From Gemmatimonadota bacterium (lineage in GTDB: Bacteria; Gemmatimonadota; Gemmatimonadetes; Gemmatimonadales; GWC2-71-9), in the NCBI GenBank assembly GCA_029262195.1, contig JAJCZX010000036.1, positions 59,429-123,428 on the forward strand: a stretch of DNA of 64,000 nucleotides, in the 5' to 3' direction. A program made the position numbers and the translations under genes. Below are positions 1 to 7,330 of the stretch, one piece after another; positions within the stretch are counted from its first letter, which is position 1, and each line of letters opens with the position of its first letter. Under the pieces are notes generated by a model that worked only from the letters and a program-made list of their open reading frames with translations, was not told where the DNA came from and ran no database searches.

Positions 1-1
1 T

Positions 2-349
2 GGCGTTTCTCCCGTGGAAGAAGCCGGTCGAGAACGCGCGGCAAAGTACTTTTTCGACAAGAACGTTGGGAGCGTGGTAATCACCCTGGGTGAAAACGGC
101 GCCTACGTCGCATCCAAAGAGAGAGGAAATGTTGTTCCTCCTTTCAAGGTTGCCACCGTCGATGCAACGGCCGCTGGCGATGCCTTTGTGGCCGGGTACA
201 CCGTAGCTACAGCCGAAGGGAAATCCCCGATCGAAGCTGCACGTTTCGGGAACGCCGCCGGTGCCCTGGCAACCACCATTCGGGGTGCCCAACCATCACT
301 GCCGACCCGGATCCGGATTGACAAGATTATTCGCGAGCAACGCCTCTAG
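2..349 (+). CDS. PfkB-family sugar kinase, C-terminal part (5' end outside window)
   Basis: C-terminal part of a ribokinase-like (PfkB) carbohydrate kinase, which phosphorylates a sugar or nucleoside with ATP in the cytoplasm. The reading frame is open from base 2, so the gene starts upstream of the window; the GTG at 14 is internal. The signature around the catalytic base is visible as DATAAGDAFVAGY, where the family consensus is D-T-x-GAGD; Asp in AAGD would be the catalytic base and the first Gly of GAGD is Ala here. The preceding VVITLGENGAYV strand matches the ATP-site strand of the fold. It converges with the next gene and the two stop codons overlap. The substrate cannot be told from this fragment. 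Confidence 0.85.
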   Translation, partial: GVSPVEEAGRERAAKYFFDKNVGSVVITLGENGAYVASKERGNVVPPFKVATVDATAAGDAFVAGYTVATAEGKSPIEAARFGNAAGALATTIRGAQPSLPTRIRIDKIIREQRL

Positions 350-1080
350 AGCGTTTCCTCCAACCAACTGACGATTTCGCTCATAACAGTGACATCGTCG
401 GCAAACACGGAAACGCCGTGACTACGGGACCCATTGACAATTCGAACTCTGGTTGGGGCCTCCGTCAATTGACTAAGGCTGTATGCCCAACCCGCTCGTG
501 CTCCCCCCTGCTCAAGTTCAGAAGCGATGTAAAACACCGATTGCAAATGTCCGCCCACGGTGCCCCCCAACGCGAACACGGCTGACTCTTTAGCAGAAAT
601 CGCCACAGCTGTTTTCACGTCAAATCGGTAAGTCGACATGGCCGCAAGGTTGGCTCCGACCGAGGCGCCCACAACGGCCACCCTTTCGGGGTCGACCGAA
701 TCGAGGTTGCGCAGAAAATCCAGAGCCGCATTGAGATCCAGCGGAGCGAGGTCGGGGTCGTTGAAAAGGGAGCTAATACCTCCCCGGATAGGATCGGACG
801 TTCCGTGCCCGCGGACATCGTATGCCAGGGTTACATAGCCCTTCGAATCCAACATCTCGACCAGGCCATCCCACTCAGACCTATCGCTGCCCGCCTGATG
901 AATCAGAACCACCGCCGGGGACCTCTGTCCTTCCGCGACATCCGGGGCGCGAAGACTGCCACGGACGTTTTTGCCATCCTCGGTCTCAAGAGTCACTTCG
1001 GTTGACGATTGCGCACGGGCCCCCGTGCCCGACCAGGCTAGTGCCATCATACACGTGATTACTATCCGGTGAATCCGCAT
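346..1080 (-). CDS. Secreted alpha/beta hydrolase (dienelactone hydrolase-like)
   Basis: About 244 residues from the ATG at 1080; an upstream in-frame ATG at 1098 would only add six polar residues ahead of a clear signal peptide (MRIHRIVITCMMALAWSG, cleavage near ARA-Q), so the inner start is preferred. The fold is an alpha/beta hydrolase: oxyanion region VVLIHQAGSD near residue 57, YDVRGHGTSD near 88, nucleophile elbow GASVG with Ser150, and a late His231 in SRSHGV. Probably a periplasmic esterase or hydrolase; the substrate is unknown. Its stop codon overlaps the stop of the convergent sugar kinase gene. Confidence 0.8.
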   Translation of the reverse strand: MRIHRIVITCMMALAWSGTGARAQSSTEVTLETEDGKNVRGSLRAPDVAEGQRSPAVVLIHQAGSDRSEWDGLVEMLDSKGYVTLAYDVRGHGTSDPIRGGISSLFNDPDLAPLDLNAALDFLRNLDSVDPERVAVVGASVGANLAAMSTYRFDVKTAVAISAKESAVFALGGTVGGHLQSVFYIASELEQGGARAGWAYSLSQLTEAPTRVRIVNGSRSHGVSVFADDVTVMSEIVSWLEETL

Positions 1081-1147
1081 TTGTTTGTCCTTTTCCACTT
1101 CAGTTTACTGACGCCCAGGGGCAAGTTACACTCTCCGATCGGCAACG

Positions 1148-1528
1148 GTGCCGATCAAAAACACCAATGAATGCGGTTGCAACCAACGGGGGACCGTGCC
1201 GAAAACATCGTATGAAATTATTTACGCGGTGGTCAAAAGGATCCCGCGAGGTCGGGTGGCAACCTACGGCCAGGTAGCTGAATTGGCCAGACTCCCGGGA
1301 CGTGCCCGACAGGTTGGGTACGCGCTGCACTCACTCAGGAGCCCATCAAACGTTCCGTGGCACCGCGTGATAAACGCAAACGGTGAAATAAGCCGGCGCG
1401 CGGTATTCGGTGCCGAAATCCGCCAACAACATCTGCTTGAAGCAGAGGGAGTTATCCTCGATGCCCGCGGACGCGTCTCTCTATCGAAATACCGGTGGCA
1501 AGAACGGGGACCTCAACAGGCAGACTGA
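1148..1528 (+). CDS. Alkyltransferase-like protein (ATL), MGMT homologue without the acceptor cysteine
   Basis: Homologue of the DNA-binding domain of O6-methylguanine-DNA methyltransferase. It has the helix-turn-helix and arginine finger region (YGQVAELARLPGRARQVGYAL) but the acceptor motif PCHR is PWHR (Pro70-Trp71-His-Arg). Proteins with Trp in place of the reactive Cys are the alkyltransferase-like proteins (E. coli YbaZ type), which bind O6-alkylguanine without repairing it and pass the lesion to nucleotide excision repair. The length of 126 residues fits ATL. The start is GTG at 1148; a GTG at 1196 is an alternative. An alkylation-specific DNA glycosylase lies at 7.7 kb. Confidence 0.85.
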   Translation: MPIKNTNECGCNQRGTVPKTSYEIIYAVVKRIPRGRVATYGQVAELARLPGRARQVGYALHSLRSPSNVPWHRVINANGEISRRAVFGAEIRQQHLLEAEGVILDARGRVSLSKYRWQERGPQQAD

Positions 1529-1573
1529 GTCCTCCGGCCGGGGCGTGGAGCCCCGCCGAAAGACGTTGCCCAA

Positions 1574-2026
1574 TTATGGTAGGGTTTGCCAAATCACATG
1601 GAGTATCATCCAGCGGCCGTCGTACTTTGCCATCTGGAGGTAATCGGTGCCCCAGTATGCAGTGACTTTTACCACCGCTGTTTGATTCTGGACGTCAAGG
1701 ATTTCCACGACCTTCGGATCCGAAGCCGGTCGTGTCCGTCCACTGTTACGAACGCGATTTACGAAGGCGATCATGTCTTCAAAGGGCATGGCCGTGCCAA
1801 CGTATTCAGTTTCGCCTTGGGGTACGAAAAACCCGTATTTGGTAACCTCAGGCCGCACGGATCTAACGGTTTTCGTAGAATCGCCTTCGTAGAAACCCTC
1901 GAGGTAGTCCAGCGCGGCGCGGCGAACACCTTCTTCGTCCGTCATTGTCTGCGCTGAGACCGAGCCGGGGATGATCAAGCCGAACAAGGCCGTGACAATA
2001 AAGAGGAACCTGCGTTTGTTTATCAT
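1574..2026 (-). CDS. Exported NTF2-like (lumazine-binding-type) protein
   Basis: 150 residues with a signal peptide (MINKRRFLFIVTALFGLIIPGSVSAQ) followed by a small cone-shaped NTF2-like domain: an N-terminal helix with RRAALDYLEGFYEGD, then alternating strands ending in GRWMILHVIWQTLP. This pattern matches the DUF4440 / putative lumazine-binding group of secreted bacterial proteins, whose ligand is generally unknown. It converges with the ATL gene and diverges from the GNAT gene. No catalytic residues can be assigned. Confidence 0.7.
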   Translation of the reverse strand: MINKRRFLFIVTALFGLIIPGSVSAQTMTDEEGVRRAALDYLEGFYEGDSTKTVRSVRPEVTKYGFFVPQGETEYVGTAMPFEDMIAFVNRVRNSGRTRPASDPKVVEILDVQNQTAVVKVTAYWGTDYLQMAKYDGRWMILHVIWQTLP

Positions 2027-2193
2027 TTCATCTCCAAAATTACAAATTCACGGCATATCATATACGGAATAGTATTATACCAAACAATATATCGATAGGT
2101 CCATTGGGCTCTCCCTGGCGAGGTCCGTCGAACAACCAGCTTGATCCAGTGTTAAAGACCTTCCAAGAAAACCGCTTCTCGAAGACCTCTGCT

Positions 2194-2679
2194 ATGACAT
2201 TACACGACGACAACGCAGACCTGATTCTGCGAACCTTCCGACCAGATGACCGGGACGCATTCCGTGATCTGAATCTAGATTGGATTTCCAAATATTTCTG
2301 GGTAGAAGAAGCTGACAGGCAAATGCTCTCGAACCCCGGGTCGAAAATAATTAAGCCCGGGGGACAGATCTTCATGGCGGAGTTCAGGAACAGGACAGTC
2401 GGCACCTGCGCACTTCTGCGCCTTGGCGAAGACACCTACGAGTTGGGAAAGATGGCCGTCGCCGAAGAATCGCGCGGCCTCGGCGTTGGCAGAAAGCTCC
2501 TCACTTTCGCGATCGAGTGGGCGAGGGAACAGGGTGCCCGGAAAATATTTTTGGTATCCAACACCAGTCTAACACCCGCAATTACACTGTACGAATCCCA
2601 CGGATTTCAAACAATCCCCTACGACGACACCGACCCCGAATACGCTCGAAGCAACATCGCAATGGAGCTGGACCTTTGA
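2194..2679 (+). CDS. GNAT-family N-acetyltransferase
   Basis: About 161 residues from ATG 2194. The open frame extends back to 2104, but residues before the inner Met do not resemble the family and the domain starts with LILRTFRPDDRDAF. The acetyl-CoA pyrophosphate-binding loop is present as RGLGVGRKLL (consensus R/Q-x-x-G-x-G/A), followed by the beta5 strand and the C-terminal LYESHGFQ motif. It would acetylate an amine on a small molecule or protein; the substrate is unknown. It converges with the cyclase-peroxidase gene, 41 bases away. Confidence 0.85.
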   Translation: MTLHDDNADLILRTFRPDDRDAFRDLNLDWISKYFWVEEADRQMLSNPGSKIIKPGGQIFMAEFRNRTVGTCALLRLGEDTYELGKMAVAEESRGLGVGRKLLTFAIEWAREQGARKIFLVSNTSLTPAITLYESHGFQTIPYDDTDPEYARSNIAMELDL

Positions 2680-2702
2680 CACTCAACTGAAAGCGCTACG
2701 TC

Positions 2703-2722
2703 GCCGGTCACGAACCGGTTTT
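2703..2722 (+). terminator. Weak hairpin with short T run after the GNAT gene
   Basis: GCCGGT and ACCGGT flank a five-base loop (CACGA) and are followed by TTTT. The stem is only five Watson-Crick pairs plus one G-T pair and overlaps the end of the convergent gene, so it may be a modest terminator for the acetyltransferase. Confidence 0.35.
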
Positions 2723-4349
2723 AATGTCCCAGACACACCAGATGCCGGTATGACTCGGCGAAGTCTTCAAAAAACCGTTCCTCGCTCTCGGCATACTCTT
2801 GCACGATCTCCCACAATTCGGGGTCCTCACGCAGCTGCAAATCCGACGGCAGCATGTTTTCAGTGGTGGAAGCATCCTTTGAAACCAACGCGACAAAATA
2901 AGAATTAGAGAATCGCTTAAAGTCCTCAGTGAATGGCTTACCGTCGGCCTTGCCGATCGTATGTGCCCCAGAAAGCGCTACAAGATCTCGGCTGCTCAAC
3001 CCCATTAACTCGAAACGATGTTTTAATTTGTTGACCGAATCGTGGCGGTCGGGCAACTGGCTTTCCGGCCCCTTTTTGATGTTATCGACGCGCCCGACAC
3101 CGACATGAATCTCGGGCCCGCCCAATTTGCGAACTCCGACAGCTCCGGCAATCGCAATAACGTCAGCCAATGACACCGGAGGAAAACGCTTTATCACAGA
3201 ATGCAGAAAGGAAATCATCTTTTTGTCGATGAAACTGTTGTCCTCTTTTGCGACTTCATCGGGGCGAATGACAGAGCCATCCACGCCACCGGCTCCAGTT
3301 GCTGAGTCAAAGCTTGTCGCGTCGTGAAACGCAAGCCGTAAGAAGTCCGGTTCGAACCCCTGCGGAATATTTTCGATCAGGTAATTTTCGACTTCAGTTT
3401 CAAGCTCTTCCTGAACCTCAGCATTCGCTTCCGGGTTGGACACTTCGTTAACCTCGAACACCTTATAGGTACCGGTTTTGCCTTTCACGCTTATGGTGTG
3501 GCTGGCTTTGATTACCAGCTCATCTTTAGTCAATTCATAGGTGTTTTCTGAAATGAGGAAATAGGTCTTCAGATCTTTGTTGGCGCTTTCGATCCGGCTG
3601 GCGAAGTTCACCCCGTCCCCAATCACTGACAGCTTCCTCATTCCCTCCATACCAATCGTGCCCACTATCACTTTGTCGGAATGGATGCCAACTCTGAGCT
3701 TGAATTCTTTGTCCAGCAAAGACCTTACGTAGTCGTTCAGTCTCTCCATTTCCTTATTGATGGCTAAACCCGCTTTGACCGCATCCAAGGCGTGCCGTTC
3801 AGCCCGCTCCATCCCGAACACTGCCAGGAAGCCGTCACCAAAGTAGTCGACAATGAAACCGTTGTGCTCCTTAACCAGTTTACCGACGGAGTAGTAATAG
3901 CGGTTCAAAATGTGAACGACATCGTACGGTTGCGAGGATTCTGTGAACGACGTAAAGCCTTCCATGTCCGCAAACAAAAAACTCAAGAGTTTCTGCTCGC
4001 CAACACTGTCAATCGTGCCGCCTTTGGATCGACTCGAAACAATATGGATATCTATCTCATCCAGAACTGGTAACCTGAGGCTTACATCTCCCTGGCGAAT
4101 AGTCGTCTGACAGCCCAAGCGAATGTCTTTGGTAAACCCGAGTTTGGTAGCAAGCCGTTGTTCTTTTTCATTTCTGGGATGGAGGTTTCCCAGACCTTCG
4201 TAAACGCACACCCGGCAGGAGGAACACACGCCATTGCCACCACAGGCATGGGCGTGGGCTATATCGTTCCGCAGAGATGTCTCGAGGATGCTCTCAGCCG
4301 GTTCCTGCGTGATGGTCTTTTTAAAATTCTTATAAAATATCTCGGACAT
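2721..4349 (-). CDS. Ferredoxin / class III nucleotide cyclase / class I heme peroxidase fusion protein
   Basis: A 542-residue cytoplasmic three-part fusion. Residues 1-95: [2Fe-2S] ferredoxin with Cys36-x5-Cys42-x2-Cys45 and Cys80 (adrenodoxin-like spacing). Residues 118-300: class III cyclase with metal Asp128 (FADMEGFT) and Asp172 (FGDGFLAVFG), transition-state Asn248 and Arg252 (GVNFASRIE) and phosphate-binding Lys289. The residues that read the base are Asp168 and Ser241, not the usual Lys and Asp/Thr of adenylate cyclases or Glu and Cys of guanylate cyclases. Residues 325-542: class I peroxidase resembling ascorbate peroxidase, with distal Arg338, Phe341 (Trp in ascorbate peroxidase) and His342, proximal His463 in LSGAHTIGKA, and FSNSYF where FDNSYF is usual, so the proximal Asp is lost. 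It lies 77 bases downstream of the HD-PycTM gene on the same strand. Product nucleotide and peroxidase activity are open. Confidence 0.9.
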   Translation of the reverse strand: MSEIFYKNFKKTITQEPAESILETSLRNDIAHAHACGGNGVCSSCRVCVYEGLGNLHPRNEKEQRLATKLGFTKDIRLGCQTTIRQGDVSLRLPVLDEIDIHIVSSRSKGGTIDSVGEQKLLSFLFADMEGFTSFTESSQPYDVVHILNRYYYSVGKLVKEHNGFIVDYFGDGFLAVFGMERAERHALDAVKAGLAINKEMERLNDYVRSLLDKEFKLRVGIHSDKVIVGTIGMEGMRKLSVIGDGVNFASRIESANKDLKTYFLISENTYELTKDELVIKASHTISVKGKTGTYKVFEVNEVSNPEANAEVQEELETEVENYLIENIPQGFEPDFLRLAFHDATSFDSATGAGGVDGSVIRPDEVAKEDNSFIDKKMISFLHSVIKRFPPVSLADVIAIAGAVGVRKLGGPEIHVGVGRVDNIKKGPESQLPDRHDSVNKLKHRFELMGLSSRDLVALSGAHTIGKADGKPFTEDFKRFSNSYFVALVSKDASTTENMLPSDLQLREDPELWEIVQEYAESEERFFEDFAESYRHLVCLGH

Positions 4350-4426
4350 TTTATCTCTTAATTCACGGGTATCATGAGTCGATCAGGCTAATCCAGCAGC
4401 AAAAAAACCTCGGCCGCGTGTATGCC

Positions 4427-5644
4427 TCAGAAGGATGGGGCAAAAAACACAGTCGCAACCACAAAGGCCAAAACCGCCACCACTATCCCATACATAAAGA
4501 TGTCATACGATATCCGTAAAAACCGATACTTCTTCGCCAGTACCACGCCCAGGAAGTAGATATCGTCAATCAGGTTCGTATAGAGGAAAGTGGCGTTATC
4601 CATCAATTGATTCATTCCCCAGTGGTAATCATCCCGCTTCATCTTGTGAAAATTTCCGAAGAACAAGAGGTTGGTGCGGTGCTTTTCGATATCTTCGCGG
4701 GTGAACAACCCTTTGGTTACTGTTGGTCGGATCGAAAGTACTGAAAAGACAATCGATCCAAGGTTCACCAGTAAAAGGATCAGAGTCGGCGCGATCAGGT
4801 GTGGACTGTCGTCGAACCTTTGAAAAAGGGCGACGATCAGAATGGAAACAATAATTGAGTTGACCGAGATCATTATGTTGGCCTTGCTGTCGGCCATGCT
4901 GCTCAGCGTCAGATGGTTTTTGGACGTCAGGCGAAACATCGTTTCGATTCCCCGTTCAGGGCGACCCTCTACTTTTTTGAGCTTCTTCTTCATTGCCTTC
5001 AGTTCATCCGCCGTTACGCCAAGTTCGCGTTCCAAACCCGCGTCCATGGATGCTTGAAGTTTCTTCGCCTTTTTTCGAATCTTTCGAATCGCCTTTTCTT
5101 TTCCCTTCCTGAGGACTGTTTTTCCGTAGTCTGTATAGAATCGATGGACAGCGAGGAAATCCAGATTGAGGTTTAGCCACTGAAGATCCGTGTAAGTTTT
5201 GCCCTCCACCAGGGCCCACTCCTGCCTCAACCGATCAGCGTGAAGGTCGTAGTCTTTCCCCGCGATGTGGCACATATCGGCATCGCACATCACCTCCTCT
5301 AGCGGATTAGACGGTGCAGTCCCCATTTCGGTGACCATGATGGCCGCACCCACCCTGGCAACGACCTCTTCGGCTACGTTTTCCGCCCGCAGAAACTCTT
5401 CGGCCATTTGTCGGCTTCGCTCTTCGTGGCCCTGTTGAACCTTGCTGTGTCCGATGTCATGGAGCCACGCGGCAAGGACGACAACCTCAAGGTCTGCGTC
5501 GTTCAGTCCCTCGGCCTGCCCAATCGTGCGAGCCCCTTGGACTACAGTAAGCGTATGCTCATAGTTGTGATAAGTGAGATCATCCGACAGTTGGTTTTGC
5601 AGAATGTCTGTCGCAAAACGCTCAGTCCGAGCGATAATGTCCAT
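4427..5644 (-). CDS. HD-domain phosphohydrolase fused to a Pycsar-effector-like (DUF5706, PycTM) membrane domain
   Basis: 405 residues. The N-terminal half is an HD-fold metal phosphohydrolase: His26/His30 in YHNYEHT, His62-Asp63 in WLHDIGH, His73, and Asp121/Asp123 in CDADMC. A highly charged lysine-rich linker spans residues 178-230. The C-terminal half carries ADSKANIMISVNSIIVSI (251-268) and membrane segments near 257-275, 284-304 and 384-403, the pattern of DUF5706, the membrane effector domain of Pycsar cyclic-pyrimidine defence. It probably sits in the inner membrane with the HD domain in the cytoplasm, where it could degrade a cyclic nucleotide or nucleotide. The next gene on the strand is a nucleotide cyclase, so the two are likely functional partners. 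HD-DUF5706 proteins also occur without cyclases, so a defence role is inference. Confidence 0.85.
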   Translation of the reverse strand: MDIIARTERFATDILQNQLSDDLTYHNYEHTLTVVQGARTIGQAEGLNDADLEVVVLAAWLHDIGHSKVQQGHEERSRQMAEEFLRAENVAEEVVARVGAAIMVTEMGTAPSNPLEEVMCDADMCHIAGKDYDLHADRLRQEWALVEGKTYTDLQWLNLNLDFLAVHRFYTDYGKTVLRKGKEKAIRKIRKKAKKLQASMDAGLERELGVTADELKAMKKKLKKVEGRPERGIETMFRLTSKNHLTLSSMADSKANIMISVNSIIVSILIVALFQRFDDSPHLIAPTLILLLVNLGSIVFSVLSIRPTVTKGLFTREDIEKHRTNLLFFGNFHKMKRDDYHWGMNQLMDNATFLYTNLIDDIYFLGVVLAKKYRFLRISYDIFMYGIVVAVLAFVVATVFFAPSF

Positions 5645-5793
5645 TTTGGCGTCACCGAAAAAGTTCTGGAAAGGATAGAACCAACCGCTGCTTCGCGCTA
5701 CGGCAGCCGGTCGATGGCACCTACAAAACTCATGGATGAACTCGATTTTTTCTGTCGGATCCCCTACAAGATTAGTTGGTTGAGCGCGGTCGC

Positions 5794-6297
5794 TCAGTCG
5801 TCATCGTCGTCATCCTCCGGACCGTGGGGCTCCACTGCAGCGCTGTCTCCCACGTAAGCGGCGGCCGCGCCGTGGACATACACCAACTCACCTCCGGTTT
5901 TGCCAACGTTAAGCGCCTGAACCACCATAACGACAGACACGACGACGGAAAGTGAACGAGCCACCAGCCCCGCCTTTCCGCCCAGGAGGCCGAGCGCGAC
6001 CGCCAGAAATGCTATTGCGGCTGTGAGGGCAAGTGCCTCGGCGCTTTCCTCATGATCATGGATGAAATCATGGTCGACGACCTCCTCAACCACATCTTCC
6101 TGACTTTCCCCGGTGTTGACCGCTACCCGGGCGCTCACCAGCATCACGGCAGCGTATAGAAGGACGACGCGCCAGAGAGCCGTTTTGGCCCGATCTCTGA
6201 AGACCAGCCAGAAAATCGCCCCCGCAACTATGGGGAAAAAGGCTGCAAGAACGATTGGGAAATGCACTACTGCAGGATGTAACGGATCGGGAAGCAT
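5794..6297 (-). CDS. DUF2231 membrane protein with poly-aspartate tail
   Basis: 167 residues opening with LHPAVVHFPIVLAAFFPI, the hallmark of DUF2231 membrane proteins, and holding four predicted membrane helices (about 10-30, 40-58, 85-105, 110-130). A His/Glu/Asp-rich stretch (EEVVDHDFIHDHEESAE) lies between helices 2 and 3 and could bind metal or heme. The protein ends in six consecutive aspartates. Function is unknown for the family; it often sits near respiratory or metal genes. It is on the same strand as the HD-PycTM gene, 149 bases upstream, so co-transcription is possible but not compelling. Confidence 0.75.
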   Translation of the reverse strand: MLPDPLHPAVVHFPIVLAAFFPIVAGAIFWLVFRDRAKTALWRVVLLYAAVMLVSARVAVNTGESQEDVVEEVVDHDFIHDHEESAEALALTAAIAFLAVALGLLGGKAGLVARSLSVVVSVVMVVQALNVGKTGGELVYVHGAAAAYVGDSAAVEPHGPEDDDDDD

Positions 6298-6425
6298 GGA
6301 ACCTCTCGGTAGTAAGTTTGATGCTCAAATTCACGAACGCACTCCAGATGCGCAATCCGACAAATAGGCAATCGCTGCGTTTCGGGGTCGAATCAGACAA
6401 ATGTCGTGGTAAGTTTGTAGAGATT

Positions 6426-6953
6426 ATGGAAAACCGGAACGTTTCTCTATTAGCTGCGATCGCGTTCCTGATCGTAGTTGTCGGAACCGCTTTTGATTTG
6501 CACGCTGACAACCCCGATTCGTGGTTTTCAGTTCATGTGATCGCCGAGCTGGGGATAATGTTTTTGAGCCTGGGCCTGGCGGTGTACCTCTGGACGGCAT
6601 GGAAAGAAACCAGCAATTGGCTCGAGATAACACGGAAACAGCTCGACGCCGAGAGCGAACAGTTAAAGTCGTGGCGGAGTCGGGCTGAGGACTCTATCCG
6701 GGCGTTCTCCGCGAGTATCGACGATCAATTCCTATCCTGGGAGCTGACTCCAACCGAGCGACAGGTTGCGCTGCACATCCTGAAGGGCCACTCACTGAAG
6801 GAAATAGCAGTACTCTTCGAACGCAGCGAACGTACCGTCAGGCAACACGCCAGCGCGGTGTACACCAAATCGGGGTTGTCAGGTCGAGCAGAATTGGCCG
6901 GGTTTTTTCTCGGCAACCTTTATATCACGCGGACGGGAAAAAGGGACAACTAA
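6426..6953 (+). CDS. Membrane-anchored LuxR-type transcriptional regulator
   Basis: About 175 residues from ATG 6426; the open frame runs further upstream but the added residues are unconvincing. Two membrane helices (about 8-24 and 38-58) are followed by an amphipathic or coiled segment and a C-terminal GerE/LuxR DNA-binding helix-turn-helix (LTPTERQVALHILKGHSLKE, then RSERTVRQHASAVYTKSGLS). It contains no receiver or autoinducer domain, so it probably reads an envelope signal directly or through its helices. Its stop codon abuts the Shine-Dalgarno sequence of the cupin gene, which suggests one operon with the cupin and crcB. Confidence 0.8.
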   Translation: MENRNVSLLAAIAFLIVVVGTAFDLHADNPDSWFSVHVIAELGIMFLSLGLAVYLWTAWKETSNWLEITRKQLDAESEQLKSWRSRAEDSIRAFSASIDDQFLSWELTPTERQVALHILKGHSLKEIAVLFERSERTVRQHASAVYTKSGLSGRAELAGFFLGNLYITRTGKRDN

Positions 6954-6958
6954 GGAGG
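6953..6958 (+). promoter_or_regulatory. Strong ribosome binding site for a TTG start
   Basis: AGGAGG lies directly after the regulator stop codon, ten bases ahead of TTG 6969. It supports the non-ATG start of the cupin gene and translational coupling to the upstream gene. Confidence 0.7.
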
Positions 6959-6968
6959 TCACAGTAAT

Positions 6969-7328
6969 TTGGACAAGGTAAACCTGCAGGAAAAATTTGG
7001 ACTTTTCCATGAACAGTGGACTCCCAAAGTCGTTGGTGAACTCAACGGACAGCAAGTACGGCTGGCGAAAGTCCAGGGCGATTTTGTCTGGCACAAGCAT
7101 GACGAGGAAGATGAGTTCTTTCTCGTTGTAAAAGGTCAACTCACCATTGATCTCAGAGACCAACGTGTGGTGATCAACGAAGGGGAGTTTTTCGTGGTGC
7201 CCCGGGGGGTCGAACACAAACCCTCGGCCGAAGATGAAACCCACCTTTTGCTCTTCGAACCAGCGGAAACCAGACACACGGGCGACGTTGAGTCCGCCAG
7301 AACCGTACACAACATGGAAAAGATTTAG
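6969..7328 (+). CDS. Small cupin-domain protein
   Basis: 119 residues forming a single cupin barrel. Motif 1 is seen as WHKHDEEDEFFLVVKG (metal ligands His-x-His and Glu), motif 2 as GEFFVVPRGVEHKPSA (His ligand). Stand-alone cupins of this kind often are metal-binding isomerases, dioxygenases or sensor-like proteins; the substrate here is not evident. The start is TTG with a strong AGGAGG site. Only two bases separate it from the crcB start, so the two are probably translated together. Confidence 0.85.
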   Translation: MDKVNLQEKFGLFHEQWTPKVVGELNGQQVRLAKVQGDFVWHKHDEEDEFFLVVKGQLTIDLRDQRVVINEGEFFVVPRGVEHKPSAEDETHLLLFEPAETRHTGDVESARTVHNMEKI

Positions 7329-7330
7329 CG

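Noticed and set aside
2104..2193. N-terminal extension of the GNAT gene
   Set aside because: The residues before Met at 2194 are not part of the acetyltransferase fold and have no leader features.
6298..6425. Fluoride riboswitch before the LuxR-cupin-crcB operon
   Set aside because: No match to the conserved GGNGAUGG and CUGAUG parts of the crcB motif could be found by eye.
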